Shown one piece after another: positions 19,839-28,846 of a stretch of DNA of 64,000 nt; the first letter of the stretch is position 1, and the number at the start of each line of letters is the position of its first letter. The notes beneath the pieces were generated by a model, which was given only the letters and a program-made list of their open reading frames with translations, was not told the origin of the DNA and searched no databases. The stretch is from an uncultured Marinococcus sp. (lineage in GTDB: Bacteria; Bacillota; Bacilli; Bacillales; Marinococcaceae), in contig NZ_CANLSU010000002.1 of NCBI RefSeq assembly GCF_947493875.1, positions 372,001 through 436,000 on the forward strand. The letters are read 5' to 3'. The translations under genes were made by a program, and so were the position numbers.

Positions 19839-20609
19839 ATGAAAAAGTATAAAGCTTATTTAATTGACCTGGACGGAACGATGTACCGGGGCAGTGAACC
19901 AATTCCGGAGGCTGTGCGGTTTGTGAATCAGCTTCGTGATAAAGGCATCCCGCATTTATATATGACCAACAATTCCACCTCATCTCCCGAAACAGTGGCT
20001 GAACGGCTGGCGGGCATGGGGGTTAAATGCGAAGCGGATCAGGTGATGACAACGTCCCTTGCGACAGCCAGGTATTTACATGAGCAGACGCCTTCTGCCA
20101 CGGTGTACGTTGTTGGAGAGCAGGGACTTCAGGAAGCAATGAGGAGCTATGGCTTTTATTTTACAGAAACCAATCCGGATGCCGTGGTTATGGGGATGGA
20201 CCGCAGCATTACATACGATAAACTGAGTAAGGCGACAGTAGCGGTACGAAGCGGTGCTATGTTTATTTCCACTAATGAAGATGTGGCAGTTCCCACCGAG
20301 CAGGGCTTTCATCCTGGCAATGGCGCGCTTACGTCGGTCGTTACGACAGCTTCGCAGAAAAAACCAATCTTTATCGGCAAGCCACAGCCTATTATGGTGG
20401 ACATGGCAATGCAGGCGCTCGGCCTGTCCAAGGATGAAGTGGCTTTAATCGGAGACAATTATGATACCGATATTCTCGCCGGGGTACGGGCAGGCATAGA
20501 TACAATTCATGTGAACACAGGAATTACCAGCAGGGAAGCTGCTGCAGCTAAAGAGACTCCTCCTGCTTATCAGGTGGAAACACTGGCAGAATGGGCGGAT
20601 TATCTATAG
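19839..20609 (+). CDS. yutF: HAD-superfamily phosphatase YutF (NagD-like)
   Basis: A 256-residue HAD hydrolase of the NagD/YutF subgroup. The nucleophile motif is LIDLDGTMYRG, motif II is in MTNNSTSSPE, motif III is IGKPQP, and the acidic motif IV is LIGDNYDTDI. A C2-type cap lies between motifs II and III. Such enzymes act on small sugar or nucleotide phosphates; the substrate is not set by sequence. AAAGGAGG precedes the ATG. Confidence 0.92.
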   Translation: MKKYKAYLIDLDGTMYRGSEPIPEAVRFVNQLRDKGIPHLYMTNNSTSSPETVAERLAGMGVKCEADQVMTTSLATARYLHEQTPSATVYVVGEQGLQEAMRSYGFYFTETNPDAVVMGMDRSITYDKLSKATVAVRSGAMFISTNEDVAVPTEQGFHPGNGALTSVVTTASQKKPIFIGKPQPIMVDMAMQALGLSKDEVALIGDNYDTDILAGVRAGIDTIHVNTGITSREAAAAKETPPAYQVETLAEWADYL

Positions 20610-20627
20610 CTTTTTTTGCTGTAATGG

Positions 20628-20656
20628 TTGCGAGTTGAAAATAATATCGTTATAAT
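20628..20656 (+). promoter_or_regulatory. Sigma-A promoter of hom-thrC-thrB
   Basis: TTGCGA (20628-20633), 17-bp spacer, TATAAT (20651-20656). A 95-nt leader follows without an obvious T-box or terminator. Confidence 0.7.
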
Positions 20657-20751
20657 GTCCTTTATAGAAAGACATTTGTTTACCTAAAATAAACATTATA
20701 TAAATAAAGAACGCAATAAAGGCTTCAGAGGGAGTTAGGAGTGTAGCAGGA

Positions 20752-22053
20752 ATGGAAAAAATTGCCGTAGGTATGCTTGGATTTGGAACGGTTGGAGCCG
20801 GTGTGGCTCAGCTGCTTGAAGAGCATAAACAAGAGCTTCAGCACCAGGTGGGTGCTGATGTGTTTTTAAAAAAAGCCCTGGTACGTGATTTGGAAAAGCC
20901 GAGGACTGGTCAGGTAAGTTTGCGGGAAGACCAGCTGACGCTGGAGGCGGATGATGTGCTCGGTGACCCTGGGATTCACACGGTTATTGAAGTGATGGGC
21001 AGTGTGGATCAGGCAAGAGAGTATATTACTCAGGCGCTGGAGAAGGGCAAAAGCGTTGTTACTGCAAATAAAGATTTGATGGCCCTCCACGGGGCAGAGC
21101 TGCTGAAGATCGCAGCAGACAATCACTGCGATTTGTTTTATGAAGCGAGTGTAGCTGGAGGCATTCCGGTACTGCGGGGCCTTACGGAAGGACTTGCCTC
21201 TGACCGGATTACAAAAATGATGGGCATCGTGAACGGAACGACTAACTATGTGCTGACCAAAATGAGCCAGGACAACCGGCCTTACCAGGAAGTTCTGCTC
21301 GAAGCGCAGGAGCTTGGATTTGCAGAGAGCGATCCTACCGCAGATGTCGAAGGTCTTGATGCAGCGAGAAAAGTAGCTATTCTGGCTAATCTCGGCTTTT
21401 CCATGAATGTGGAGCTTTCCGATGTTACCGTTGAAGGAATTACATCCATTACAACAGATGATCTTGCCTACTGCCGGCAGATGGGTTACACGTTAAAGCT
21501 GATCGGCCTGGCTGAACGGAAAAACGGGAAGGTGGAGCTTGCTGTGCAGCCAATGATGCTCCCGGACGACCACCCGCTGTCCTCGGTGCAAAACGAATAC
21601 AACGCTGTGTATATTTACGGTGAAGCGGTAGGAGAGACAATGTTTTACGGTCCGGGAGCCGGTGCGCTTCCAACTGCCACAGCAGTAGTTTCGGATCTTG
21701 TCACTTCTGTACGCAACATGCGCCTCGGCGTCAGCGGCCAGCATGTCGGGGAGCCGCTGAATGAAAAGCATATCAAGCCGGATAATGAAGTATTTTCGAA
21801 ATACTTTCTCCGCCTGCATGTGAAAGACGCCACCGGCACCTTCGCGGCCCTTACTTCGATTTTCGCTGAAGAGGATGTAAGCTTTGAACGTCTTGTCCAA
21901 TGGCCGGTGGAAGGAAAGGTAAACACCGCAGAAATTGTCATTATTACGCATACAACATCACTCGATGTATACAAACGGCTGCAAAAGGCGTTAAACAGTC
22001 TCGATGTTGTGATAGATATTAAAAGCAGCTACCGTGTAGAGGGAGGAAGCTAA
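20752..22053 (+). CDS. hom: Homoserine dehydrogenase
   Basis: A 433-residue enzyme reducing aspartate semialdehyde to homoserine. The N-terminal NAD(P) fold has GFGTVGAGV; the catalytic region includes KDLMALHGAELL, EASVAGGIPVLRGLTEGL and ESDPTADVEGLDAARK. The C-terminal ACT domain from about residue 350 (FLRLHVKDATGTFAALTSIF) is expected to mediate threonine feedback. It abuts thrC with no gap. Confidence 0.97.
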   Translation: MEKIAVGMLGFGTVGAGVAQLLEEHKQELQHQVGADVFLKKALVRDLEKPRTGQVSLREDQLTLEADDVLGDPGIHTVIEVMGSVDQAREYITQALEKGKSVVTANKDLMALHGAELLKIAADNHCDLFYEASVAGGIPVLRGLTEGLASDRITKMMGIVNGTTNYVLTKMSQDNRPYQEVLLEAQELGFAESDPTADVEGLDAARKVAILANLGFSMNVELSDVTVEGITSITTDDLAYCRQMGYTLKLIGLAERKNGKVELAVQPMMLPDDHPLSSVQNEYNAVYIYGEAVGETMFYGPGAGALPTATAVVSDLVTSVRNMRLGVSGQHVGEPLNEKHIKPDNEVFSKYFLRLHVKDATGTFAALTSIFAEEDVSFERLVQWPVEGKVNTAEIVIITHTTSLDVYKRLQKALNSLDVVIDIKSSYRVEGGS

Positions 22054-23121
22054 ATGAGTGCTTGGCAGGGACTTTTAAAGCAGTATAAAGATTTTTTACC
22101 AGTAACAGAAAACACGCCAGCTCTTTCCCTGAATGAAGGTAATACGCCGTTAATACCACTTGAACGCCTGTCAGAAGAATGGGGCGTCAACATTCACGTA
22201 AAGACAGAAGGCACCAACCCGACAGGCTCATTTAAAGACCGGGGTATGGTGATGGCGGTAGCGAAGGCAAAAGAAGAAGGAAGCAAAGCCATTATCTGCG
22301 CTTCCACAGGAAACACCTCGGCAGCGGCAGCGGCCTACGGCACGAGAGCCGGCCTCCGTACGATCGTTGTCATTCCGGAAGGGAAAATTGCGCTCGGAAA
22401 GCTTGCTCAGGCCGTCATGTACGGAGCAGAAGTGTTTGAAATCCAGGGCAACTTTGATAACGCGCTCGAAATCGTCCGGAGCATCAGTGAAAAAGAACCG
22501 ATCACGCTCGTGAATTCTGTGAACCCTTATCGTATTGAAGGCCAGAAAACGGCTGCGTATGAAGTGTGTGAAGCGCTCGGAAAAGCACCGGATGCTCTCT
22601 GCATCCCGGTGGGCAACGCCGGAAACATCACAGCGTACTGGAAAGGGTTTAAAGAGTATCACGAGCAGCACCAGACGGGCCTGCCGAACATGCTTGGCTT
22701 TGAAGCAGAAGGGGCAGCTGCCATCGTACGCGGTGAAGTGGTCAAAGATCCGGAAACGATCGCTACGGCTATACGTATCGGTAATCCGGCAAGCTGGGAT
22801 AAGGCTATCCGGGTGACCGAAGAGTCAGACGGACGCATTGATATGGTGACAGACGATGAAATCGTTGAAGCTTATCAGCTGCTTGCCAAAACAGAAGGTG
22901 TTTTTGCAGAACCAGCTTCCTGTGCTTCACTGGCGGGACTGAAAAAACAAATCGACAGCGGAAAGATCAAAAAAGGTTCTTCGGTCGTATGTGTCCTTAC
23001 CGGAAACGGACTAAAGGATCCGAGTACAGCGATTGATAAAGTGACGGTGAAACCAACGGTTATTCCAAATAATGAAGAAGCATTTATGGAGCATATCAAG
23101 GGAGGAGTCGTTCGTGGCTGA
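22054..23121 (+). CDS. thrC: Threonine synthase
   Basis: A 355-residue PLP enzyme converting phosphohomoserine to threonine. Lys61 in TGSFKDRGM binds [17 protein letters not shown] and [14 protein letters not shown] are cofactor-phosphate and substrate loops. It is in operon order hom-thrC-thrB as in B. subtilis. Its last 8 bases overlap thrB. Confidence 0.97.
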   Translation: MSAWQGLLKQYKDFLPVTENTPALSLNEGNTPLIPLERLSEEWGVNIHVKTEGTNPTGSFKDRGMVMAVAKAKEEGSKAIICASTGNTSAAAAAYGTRAGLRTIVVIPEGKIALGKLAQAVMYGAEVFEIQGNFDNALEIVRSISEKEPITLVNSVNPYRIEGQKTAAYEVCEALGKAPDALCIPVGNAGNITAYWKGFKEYHEQHQTGLPNMLGFEAEGAAAIVRGEVVKDPETIATAIRIGNPASWDKAIRVTEESDGRIDMVTDDEIVEAYQLLAKTEGVFAEPASCASLAGLKKQIDSGKIKKGSSVVCVLTGNGLKDPSTAIDKVTVKPTVIPNNEEAFMEHIKGGVVRG

Positions 23122-24043
23122 TAAAAGATTGTCGATCACTGTACCGGCCAGTTCAGCGAATTTAGGACCAGGGTTTGATTCTGTAGGATTGGCAGTCAAC
23201 CGCTATCTTACGCTTTACATCGACCGGGCGGAGGAGTGGGAATTTTTCTCGAATTCGCCTGAACTCAGCAGCCTGCCAAATAAAGAAGATAATCTTGTTT
23301 ATCAGGCAGCGACAGCTTATGCTGCTGAATACGATGTGGAACTGTCCCCCTGCCGTGTGGAAATGGTAAGTGATATCCCGCTCGCAAGGGGACTTGGGAG
23401 CAGTGCTTCGGCAATTATTGCCGGTATTGAACTGGCAGACGAAATGGCCGGCCTGCACCGGTCGAAGGAAGAAAAAATGCAGTTTGCAAGCGGCTGGGAA
23501 GGACACCCGGACAATGTCGGGCCCTCGCTGTACGGCGGACTGATCGTTGGTGCCTACGGAGAGGAAAAAACGCATGTGATGCACTGCGGTGTACCGGATG
23601 TGGACCTTGTGCTTGCCATTCCGGACAATGAGCTTCTGACTAAAGAAGCGAGGGGAGCCCTGCCTTCCGAACTTCCTTACGCGACAGCCATTCACGGAAG
23701 CGCCGTAAGTAATGTGCTGGTTGCGGCTATTCTAAAGGGTGATTGGAAGATGGCAGGGGAAATGATGGTGCGGGACGTCTTTCACCATCCGTACCGCGCC
23801 GATATGGTACCCGGTCTCGAGGAAATGCTCAGCGGCATCCGGCAATACGGGGCCTACGGGGCTGCGTTAAGCGGTGCCGGTCCGACCATTCTCTGCTTCG
23901 TACCAAGCGGCAGAGGCGAAGAGGTAAAACGGGCGATTCAGGAGGATTATCCGGATTTCCGGGTGGAAACAGCCAAGCCGGCTCCCTTTGGCTCAAACGT
24001 ACACTATGTTAATCAGCCGGCCGGGGTATCAGGTTCAGTTTGA
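23114..24043 (+). CDS. thrB: Homoserine kinase
   Basis: A 309-residue GHMP kinase that phosphorylates homoserine. [19 protein letters not shown] and the ATP loop [13 protein letters not shown] are diagnostic; the C-terminal [14 protein letters not shown] is the third GHMP motif. The frame opens further upstream, but GTG 23114 follows GGAGGAG at 23101-23107 and matches family starts. It overlaps thrC, completing the aspartate-to-threonine branch. Confidence 0.96.
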   Translation: MADKRLSITVPASSANLGPGFDSVGLAVNRYLTLYIDRAEEWEFFSNSPELSSLPNKEDNLVYQAATAYAAEYDVELSPCRVEMVSDIPLARGLGSSASAIIAGIELADEMAGLHRSKEEKMQFASGWEGHPDNVGPSLYGGLIVGAYGEEKTHVMHCGVPDVDLVLAIPDNELLTKEARGALPSELPYATAIHGSAVSNVLVAAILKGDWKMAGEMMVRDVFHHPYRADMVPGLEEMLSGIRQYGAYGAALSGAGPTILCFVPSGRGEEVKRAIQEDYPDFRVETAKPAPFGSNVHYVNQPAGVSGSV

Positions 24044-24062
24044 AAAGGGAACAAAAGCATAT

Positions 24063-24100
24063 AAAAAAGCTCAGGGGATTTAGCACCCTGAGCTTTTTTG
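24063..24100. terminator. Bidirectional terminator between thrB and nfu
   Basis: AAAAAAGCTCAGGG and CCCTGAGCTTTTTT form a symmetric hairpin usable by both convergent transcripts. Confidence 0.9.
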
Positions 24101-24113
24101 CGGTTACCGTCTA

Positions 24114-24356
24114 TTAAAATACCTGTTCGAGTTCTTTGACTCCTGGCACTTCTTCCAGGAGTGCGCGTTCGATACCAGCTTTCAGTGTAATTGTAGAGGA
24201 AGGGCAGGAGCCGCATGCTCCCATAAGGCGGACCATAACAATGCCGTCTTCAATATCTACAAGTTCCACGTCGCCTCCATCGCGAAGCAGGAAGGGGCGG
24301 AGCTTTTCAAGAACCTCCTGAACCTGTGCATGCATATCTTCTGTCGTTTGTGGCAT
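24114..24356 (-). CDS. nfu: Nfu-type Fe-S cluster carrier (YutI)
   Basis: An 80-residue NifU C-terminal-domain protein. Cys48 and Cys51 in [10 protein letters not shown] bind a 4Fe-4S cluster between two subunits and pass it to target enzymes. The start is ATG (complement 24354-24356), after GAAAGGAGAGATC; an 18-codon extension contains the promoter and is rejected. It matches YutI, here next to the thr operon and yuzD as in B. subtilis. Confidence 0.95.
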   Translation of the reverse strand: MPQTTEDMHAQVQEVLEKLRPFLLRDGGDVELVDIEDGIVMVRLMGACGSCPSSTITLKAGIERALLEEVPGVKELEQVF

Positions 24357-24381
24357 GTTGATCTCTCCTTTCAATACTTTT

Positions 24382-24410
24382 ATTATAAACCGTCGGGCTG
24401 TTATGTTCAA
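24382..24410 (-). promoter_or_regulatory. Promoter of nfu
   Basis: On the minus strand, TTGAAC (24405-24410), 17-bp spacer and TATAAT (24382-24387), 26 nt before the nfu start. Confidence 0.75.
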
Positions 24411-24454
24411 ATGTCATCACGTATATATGCATTCTACTATGAACCGGTGCTGTT

Positions 24455-24469
24455 TGACAATCATTATCA
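24455..24469. promoter_or_regulatory. Fur-like box between nfu and yuzD
   Basis: The minus strand reads TGATAATGATTGTCA, matching the Bacillus 7-1-7 Fur consensus TGATAATNATTATCA at all but one specified position. It overlaps a TTGACA (24454-24459) that could be the yuzD -35 box, and lies 45 bp upstream of the nfu -35 box. Confidence 0.5.
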
Positions 24470-24533
24470 ACCGGGGACAGAAAATAGTGAAGAAAGCGCA
24501 GATATAGTATGATAAAGAAAAGGAGGCAGGCGT

Positions 24534-24887
24534 GTGATCATGATAAAAGTTTATGGGGCGGAAAAAAAGTGCCCGAGCTGCGTAAATCTTCCATCAAGCC
24601 GGGAGACCGCAGAGTGGCTCGAAGCTGCAGTCCAAAGAAAGTACCCGGAAAATCCTCCAGGTGTAGAGCATATTGATATCGAAGACCCGGGGTCGGCTTC
24701 TGACCCCGTAGCTGAGAAGGTCCGGCAGGAAGAATACTTTTATCCGCTCGTAACGGTGAACGAAGTAGTAGTGGCAGAAGGAAATCCAAGACTCAAAGCT
24801 GTTTACAGGGAAGTTGATAAAACAAAAGCACCGGCCCCGGGAGCGACAGAAGAATTAAAAAAACAAAAAAAGCCGGACGGAGGTTAA
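24534..24887 (+). CDS. yuzD: YuzD family thioredoxin-like protein (DUF1462)
   Basis: A 117-residue small protein with CPSC near the N-terminus (KKCPSCVNLPSS) and a thioredoxin-like pattern (YFYPLVTVNEVVVAEGNPRL). The reaction is unknown. The GTG start is 7 nt after GGAGG. The lysine-rich tail from about residue 95 is longer than the core domain. It lies next to nfu, as in B. subtilis. Confidence 0.85.
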   Translation: MIMIKVYGAEKKCPSCVNLPSSRETAEWLEAAVQRKYPENPPGVEHIDIEDPGSASDPVAEKVRQEEYFYPLVTVNEVVVAEGNPRLKAVYREVDKTKAPAPGATEELKKQKKPDGG

Positions 24888-24904
24888 TTCTCCGTCCGGT
24901 CTTT
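24872..24904. terminator. Terminator between yuzD and alkaline phosphatase
   Basis: Ten-base-pair stem CCGGACGGAG/CTCCGTCCGG, with T residues on the + side and an A-run on the other, so it may serve both convergent genes. Confidence 0.85.
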
Positions 24905-24931
24905 TCCGGCTGCTGACAGATTTAGTGCTGC

Positions 24932-26401
24932 TTAATTATTGCCGTGTCCGCGGCCGTTTTCCTTGCCGGGGTTAGTTTGTTCAGAAGAGGCTTCCTCGAT
25001 CAGCCCTTTAATGTCGGTATTATCCATATAACCACTGAAGTGATCACTGCCGGCTCCCGCGGCAAAGACTGGAACCATTTCACCAGTGTGCCCGCCGGTA
25101 TCACTCTCCGCGCGTATTTCGGTGTCGAGTGCGCCTACACTGTAGTGATCCGCAATGATGGATCCGATTTCCCAGCCCACCTGATATTCAGGGTAGACCT
25201 CTCCGGCATCGTCTTCAATATTTGCACGAAAGGCTTCTAATTCTTCATTTGTTATATCAATCTCTGCGTATTCCGAGAATACCTGCTGAATGCTTTCATC
25301 GGTATATTTATCAGAGTCCTCCCGGGTTTCAAGCTGCTGGGCCATGTATTCCGGGGACACTTCAATGTCTTTCAGGCCATCTACATCCATGGTTTCTGTT
25401 GCGGACATCCCAAGTGTTTCATGGTCGGAAAGCACAACGACGAGCGTGTCGTCACGGTCTTCTGCCCATGTAACGACCTGTTCAACGGTTTGATCGAATT
25501 CGATCATTTCCTGCCATACGCCCGTAGCGTCAGCTGCATGGGCAGCGTGGTCAATGCGGGCGCCTTCGACCATCATAAAGAATCCGTCATCATCCTGGGA
25601 GAGCACGTCCAGCCCTGTTTCCGTCATAGACTGCAGAGACGGCTCTTCGCTGTCGACGTCGTCTTTATCGGTTTTATAGTTCATGTACGAATCATTAAAC
25701 AGGCCGAGGAGCCTGTCGGGAGTGCCGGCTTCCTCCAGCTCTTCTTCGGTAGTCGCATACTCATAGCCGCTTTCCTGAAACTCATCCACAAGCCTGTCTT
25801 CGCTCTCGTCCTCATCAGCTCCGAAAAATTCGCCGCCGCCCCCAAGCAGGACATCATATTTCTCTTCGTACTGCTGCTCGGCAATGTCTTCTTCGCTCCC
25901 ACGGTCAGCCACGCTTGCGGTAAACGAAGCTGGAGTAGCGTCGGTGACCGTATTATTGGAAATAACGCCGACCTTTTTCCCGTCGTCCTGATACTGATCC
26001 AAAATGCTGTCCACTTCATTGCCGTCTTCGTCAACACCAATGCTTCCATTGTTTGTTTTCGTGCCGGTAGCGATTGCGGTGCCGGCAGCAGCTGAATCAG
26101 TTACGTTGTTATCGGCGGAATATGTGCTGGTCATGCCTGTATGTTCAAGCGATTCCATGAACAGCTCACCTTTTTTGCCATGTTCAAGCAGAGAAGCGAT
26201 CTCCATTTGTCCCATTCCCATGCCGTCTCCAACCATTACGATGACATTTTCCGGGACGTCTTCCTTAGCATTTTTACTGCTGTTTTCAATTCCGTTTTCA
26301 TTAGCGTTATCATTGGCTGAGCCATTTGCGTGAAGAAGGCTCCCCGAGCTGATGACCATTCCTGCGAGAACCCCGACAGTTAACTTTTTTGGAAAATACA
26401 T
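24932..26401 (-). CDS. Secreted alkaline phosphatase
   Basis: A 489-residue PhoA-superfamily phosphomonoesterase. A Sec signal peptide (residues 1 to about 27) is followed by an Asn/Glu-rich linker. NVIVMVGDGMGMGQ carries a metal-binding Asp, VTDSAAAGTA carries the nucleophilic Ser, and VEGARIDHAAHA, VVLSDHETLG and TGGHTGEMVP carry further metal ligands. It is extremely acidic, consistent with an extracellular enzyme in salt. The start is set by GGGAGGG 5 nt before the ATG at 26401; the extra 8 codons upstream are rejected. Phosphate-starvation control is usual for the family; I did not identify clear Pho boxes. Confidence 0.94.
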   Translation of the reverse strand: MYFPKKLTVGVLAGMVISSGSLLHANGSANDNANENGIENSSKNAKEDVPENVIVMVGDGMGMGQMEIASLLEHGKKGELFMESLEHTGMTSTYSADNNVTDSAAAGTAIATGTKTNNGSIGVDEDGNEVDSILDQYQDDGKKVGVISNNTVTDATPASFTASVADRGSEEDIAEQQYEEKYDVLLGGGGEFFGADEDESEDRLVDEFQESGYEYATTEEELEEAGTPDRLLGLFNDSYMNYKTDKDDVDSEEPSLQSMTETGLDVLSQDDDGFFMMVEGARIDHAAHAADATGVWQEMIEFDQTVEQVVTWAEDRDDTLVVVLSDHETLGMSATETMDVDGLKDIEVSPEYMAQQLETREDSDKYTDESIQQVFSEYAEIDITNEELEAFRANIEDDAGEVYPEYQVGWEIGSIIADHYSVGALDTEIRAESDTGGHTGEMVPVFAAGAGSDHFSGYMDNTDIKGLIEEASSEQTNPGKENGRGHGNN

Positions 26402-26455
26402 GCTGACCCTCCCATAATAATTCATAACTTTTGATATTTTTTGAAATTTTAGTTA

Positions 26456-26484
26456 ATAATAAATGGGCTGGAAGCATCCGTCAA
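26456..26484 (-). promoter_or_regulatory. Promoter of the alkaline phosphatase gene
   Basis: On the minus strand TTGACG (26479-26484), 17-bp spacer, TATTAT (26456-26461). Confidence 0.7.
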
Positions 26485-26586
26485 CAGCCTTTCATTTTTT
26501 TAGCCAAATATCACTTCGATTTGCTAAATTTTTCATATTATGCATGATAATTTACTTACTGGAAATCAATTAGTGCCTAAAGACGT

Positions 26587-26618
26587 AAAAAGGATCTGCA
26601 TTATAGGCAGACCCTTTC
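26587..26618 (-). terminator. Terminator after the TetR/NDH-2 gene
   Basis: On the minus strand AAAGGGTCTGC and GCAGATCCTTT pair (one G-U), followed by TTTT. Confidence 0.75.
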
Positions 26619-26644
26619 TGATGGACATGAAATTATTTTGTTTA

Positions 26645-28294
26645 TTATACGCCGGAATGGTTTTTGTACATCCAGAGCACGCCGCTTTTTAACAGACGGG
26701 CGACGCGGCCGGTCACTGCTGCTTTGGCAGTACCGCCCATCACACCGAAGCCGTGCTTTTTCCCTAACGATCCGAGGGTGCCTTTAAGCTTGATCTCAGG
26801 CATCGTTTCCGGAAGCGATTCGTTTTTCCATCTTTTTTTCATAATTGTAGCGATTTGTTCTGCCTGGCCCTCGGCAAGCTGGGCACTTGGAGCGTGTGGC
26901 AGGCTGGCACAGTCCCCGACGATAAAAATATTTTCATCGTTAGTTAAATGATGGTGGGGGGTCAAAACAATGCGCCCCTTCCGGTCTTTTTCCGTATCAA
27001 GCTGGCGGATAATTTTGTTTGGCTGAATACCTGCAGTCCAGATGATCGCTTCAGACTGCATCCAGTCTTCGTGGTTGTACAGGCCTTCTGCCGTCACAGT
27101 GGTGATATCGGAATTACTGATCACTTCAACATCGTGCTTTTCAAACCAATTCTGCACGTAGTTACTAAGCCGCTTCGGAAACATTGGAAGAATGGTTTCC
27201 CCGCGGTCAAACAGACGTATGTGAAGGTCTGAGCGGCTCTCCCGGAGTTCACTGGCCAGCTCTACGCCGCTGAGTCCGGCGCCTACAATACTGACAGCTG
27301 CTTTTGGCGGAAGGTTGCTGATAGCTTCGTATGTTCGGCGTGTTGCTTCCATGCTCTGGATACTGTAGGAGTGCTCTTCTGCTCCCGGGACACCGTGAAA
27401 GTTGTCCACTGAGCCAAGGCCGGCAATGAGTTTGTCATAAGGAAGCGAAGAAGAGTCAGACATGATCACCATCTGATTTTCCATATCGATATGGTCGATT
27501 GTGCCAAAATGAATTTTTAACCGGGAATGATCCGGAAACGGAACACGCACGTCGTGGTCCGACTCGGTACCGGCAGCAAGCGCATAGTATTCCGTTTTCA
27601 TACAGTGGTACGGAAGTTTATCCACTAATGTAATATCAACATCCTGGGGGAGGTCACTGCCGAGCACGCGCTGAAGAAAACGCATCCCGCCGTAGCCTCC
27701 ACCTAATACGATAATTTTTTCCATTGTTTCTTGTCCCCCTTTGAGTAGCATGCTGTCTATGCCCGCGTGGACCAGCTGCATAAAATGATGAAGTAGTTCT
27801 TCGCGATCAGTTTCAGCTCCGATGGATAGCTGATAGTAAAAATAGCTGTTGATGATGTGTGCCCATCGAGTCGAAGAAATGGAAGGATCTATTTCCTGCT
27901 GGCGGACACCGCTCTCAAGAAGCTGTTCCCACGTACGAAGCAAAGCACTGTCATGCTCGACCACATGCCGCCAGATGTGCCTGGTGAGGGAAGGGTTCAG
28001 GTGAAAGTCCCCTAAAAAATATCCGGCGTAGGCGCGAATACGGGAGGGGAGCGTCATGCGCTGAATTTTATACGTCTGCATGTATTCCTGTACCCGGACC
28101 ATCCGGTCCTCTGCGAGTGCACGCATGATCGACTCTTTCGTAGGGAAGTAATTGAAAAAAGTCCCTTTGGCGACTTCGGCTGAAGCCGTGATTTCCTGCA
28201 CAGTCGTCTGCTCAAAGCCCTTTTCCTGGAATAAATGCACAGCAGCCTGCAGAATGCGGGAACGTGTCTGCTCTCGTTTTTCCGTTCGTTTCAT
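26645..28294 (-). CDS. TetR regulator continuous with type II NADH dehydrogenase (YutJ-like), possible fusion
   Basis: One uninterrupted 549-codon frame. Residues 1-190 are a complete TetR-family repressor: the HTH is TTVQEITASAEVAKGTFFNYFPTKESI, and the ligand domain runs to HAGIDSMLLKGG. Residues from Met191 are a complete NDH-2 type flavoprotein (IIVLGGGYGGMRFLQ for FAD, VSIVGAGLSGVELASELRE for NADH, FIVGDCA near the end), like YutJ. There is no stop codon between them. The NDH part has its own AAAGGGGG and ATG at 27724, so it may also be made separately. TetR is preceded by GAGGGGG before ATG 28294. It could be a real fusion, two genes that lost a stop, or a sequencing change. Confidence 0.85.
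   Translation of the reverse strand: MKRTEKREQTRSRILQAAVHLFQEKGFEQTTVQEITASAEVAKGTFFNYFPTKESIMRALAEDRMVRVQEYMQTYKIQRMTLPSRIRAYAGYFLGDFHLNPSLTRHIWRHVVEHDSALLRTWEQLLESGVRQQEIDPSISSTRWAHIINSYFYYQLSIGAETDREELLHHFMQLVHAGIDSMLLKGGQETMEKIIVLGGGYGGMRFLQRVLGSDLPQDVDITLVDKLPYHCMKTEYYALAAGTESDHDVRVPFPDHSRLKIHFGTIDHIDMENQMVIMSDSSSLPYDKLIAGLGSVDNFHGVPGAEEHSYSIQSMEATRRTYEAISNLPPKAAVSIVGAGLSGVELASELRESRSDLHIRLFDRGETILPMFPKRLSNYVQNWFEKHDVEVISNSDITTVTAEGLYNHEDWMQSEAIIWTAGIQPNKIIRQLDTEKDRKGRIVLTPHHHLTNDENIFIVGDCASLPHAPSAQLAEGQAEQIATIMKKRWKNESLPETMPEIKLKGTLGSLGKKHGFGVMGGTAKAAVTGRVARLLKSGVLWMYKNHSGV
27722..27736 (-). promoter_or_regulatory. Internal ribosome-binding site and ATG for the NADH dehydrogenase half
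   Basis: Inside the long frame, AAAGGGGG is followed 8 nt later by ATG 27724 (minus), which starts the family-typical MEKIIVLGGGYGG and would give a 359-residue stand-alone enzyme. Confidence 0.6.
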
Positions 28295-28367
28295 AGAATG
28301 CCCCCTCTGCGCAGCTGAAAGCATTTGCAAAATAAAAAAGTTACAATAGAGAGAACGATTCGGTTGT

Positions 28368-28388
28368 GCAGTCAGTAAAAATGACTGC
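28368..28388. promoter_or_regulatory. Perfect inverted repeat, likely TetR operator
   Basis: GCAGTCA (28368-28374) and TGACTGC (28382-28388) are perfect 7-bp arms around a 7-bp AT-rich centre, 74 bp upstream of the TetR start and between divergent genes. The size and symmetry are typical of TetR-family operators. Confidence 0.55.
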
Positions 28389-28481
28389 GGTCAATTTTGA
28401 TTATAGAGAGATACAGCTGCTTTGGCAACCGATTTTAAAAATATCAAACAATTTTGTGAACGGTGCGTTCAAACGAATTGG

Positions 28482-28510
28482 TTGACGCAGCGGCCACAGA
28501 CGACTAATAT
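28482..28510 (+). promoter_or_regulatory. Promoter of yuzB
   Basis: TTGACG (28482-28487), 17-bp spacer, TAATAT (28505-28510). Confidence 0.65.
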
Positions 28511-28543
28511 AAACTCGTATAACCCGGGAAGAGGTGATGAAAG

Positions 28544-28780
28544 GTGAGGCCAATTATTGAGTTTTGCATGAGTAATTTGGCGAACGGCTCTCACGGGGCA
28601 ATGGAAGAACTTGAAAAAGATCCGAATCTGGATGTTATTGAAGATATATGCTTAGGCTATTGCGGCCGTTGCTCTATGAATATGTACGCGCTTGTGAATG
28701 GGGAGCCGGTAGAAGGGGAAGATGAAAAAGATCTTCTTGCCAATATTTATACTCATCTTGAAGAAAACCCAATGTTTTAA
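28544..28780 (+). CDS. yuzB: YuzB family protein (DUF1450)
   Basis: A 78-residue conserved small protein of unknown function. The family signature is IIEFCMSNLANGSHGAMEELE followed by CLGYCGRCSMNMYALVNGEPVEG, with four cysteines that could bind metal or form a disulfide. The GTG start follows AAGAGGTGATG. The B. subtilis order yutJ-yuzB-dapF is kept around it. Confidence 0.88.
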   Translation: MRPIIEFCMSNLANGSHGAMEELEKDPNLDVIEDICLGYCGRCSMNMYALVNGEPVEGEDEKDLLANIYTHLEENPMF

Positions 28781-28783
28781 TGC

Positions 28784-28820
28784 AAAAGCGTCTTTCTGCA
28801 GAAGGGAAGACGCTTTTTTT
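28784..28820 (+). terminator. Terminator after yuzB
   Basis: AAAAGCGTCTT/AAGACGCTTTT stem with a long loop, then a T-run. Confidence 0.8.
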
Positions 28821-28846
28821 CTCAATGTTTAAAGAGGGGGAAAAGA

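Noticed and set aside
20657-20751. T-box leader before hom
   Set aside because: The 95-nt leader is too short and lacks the T-box sequence and an antiterminator/terminator pair.
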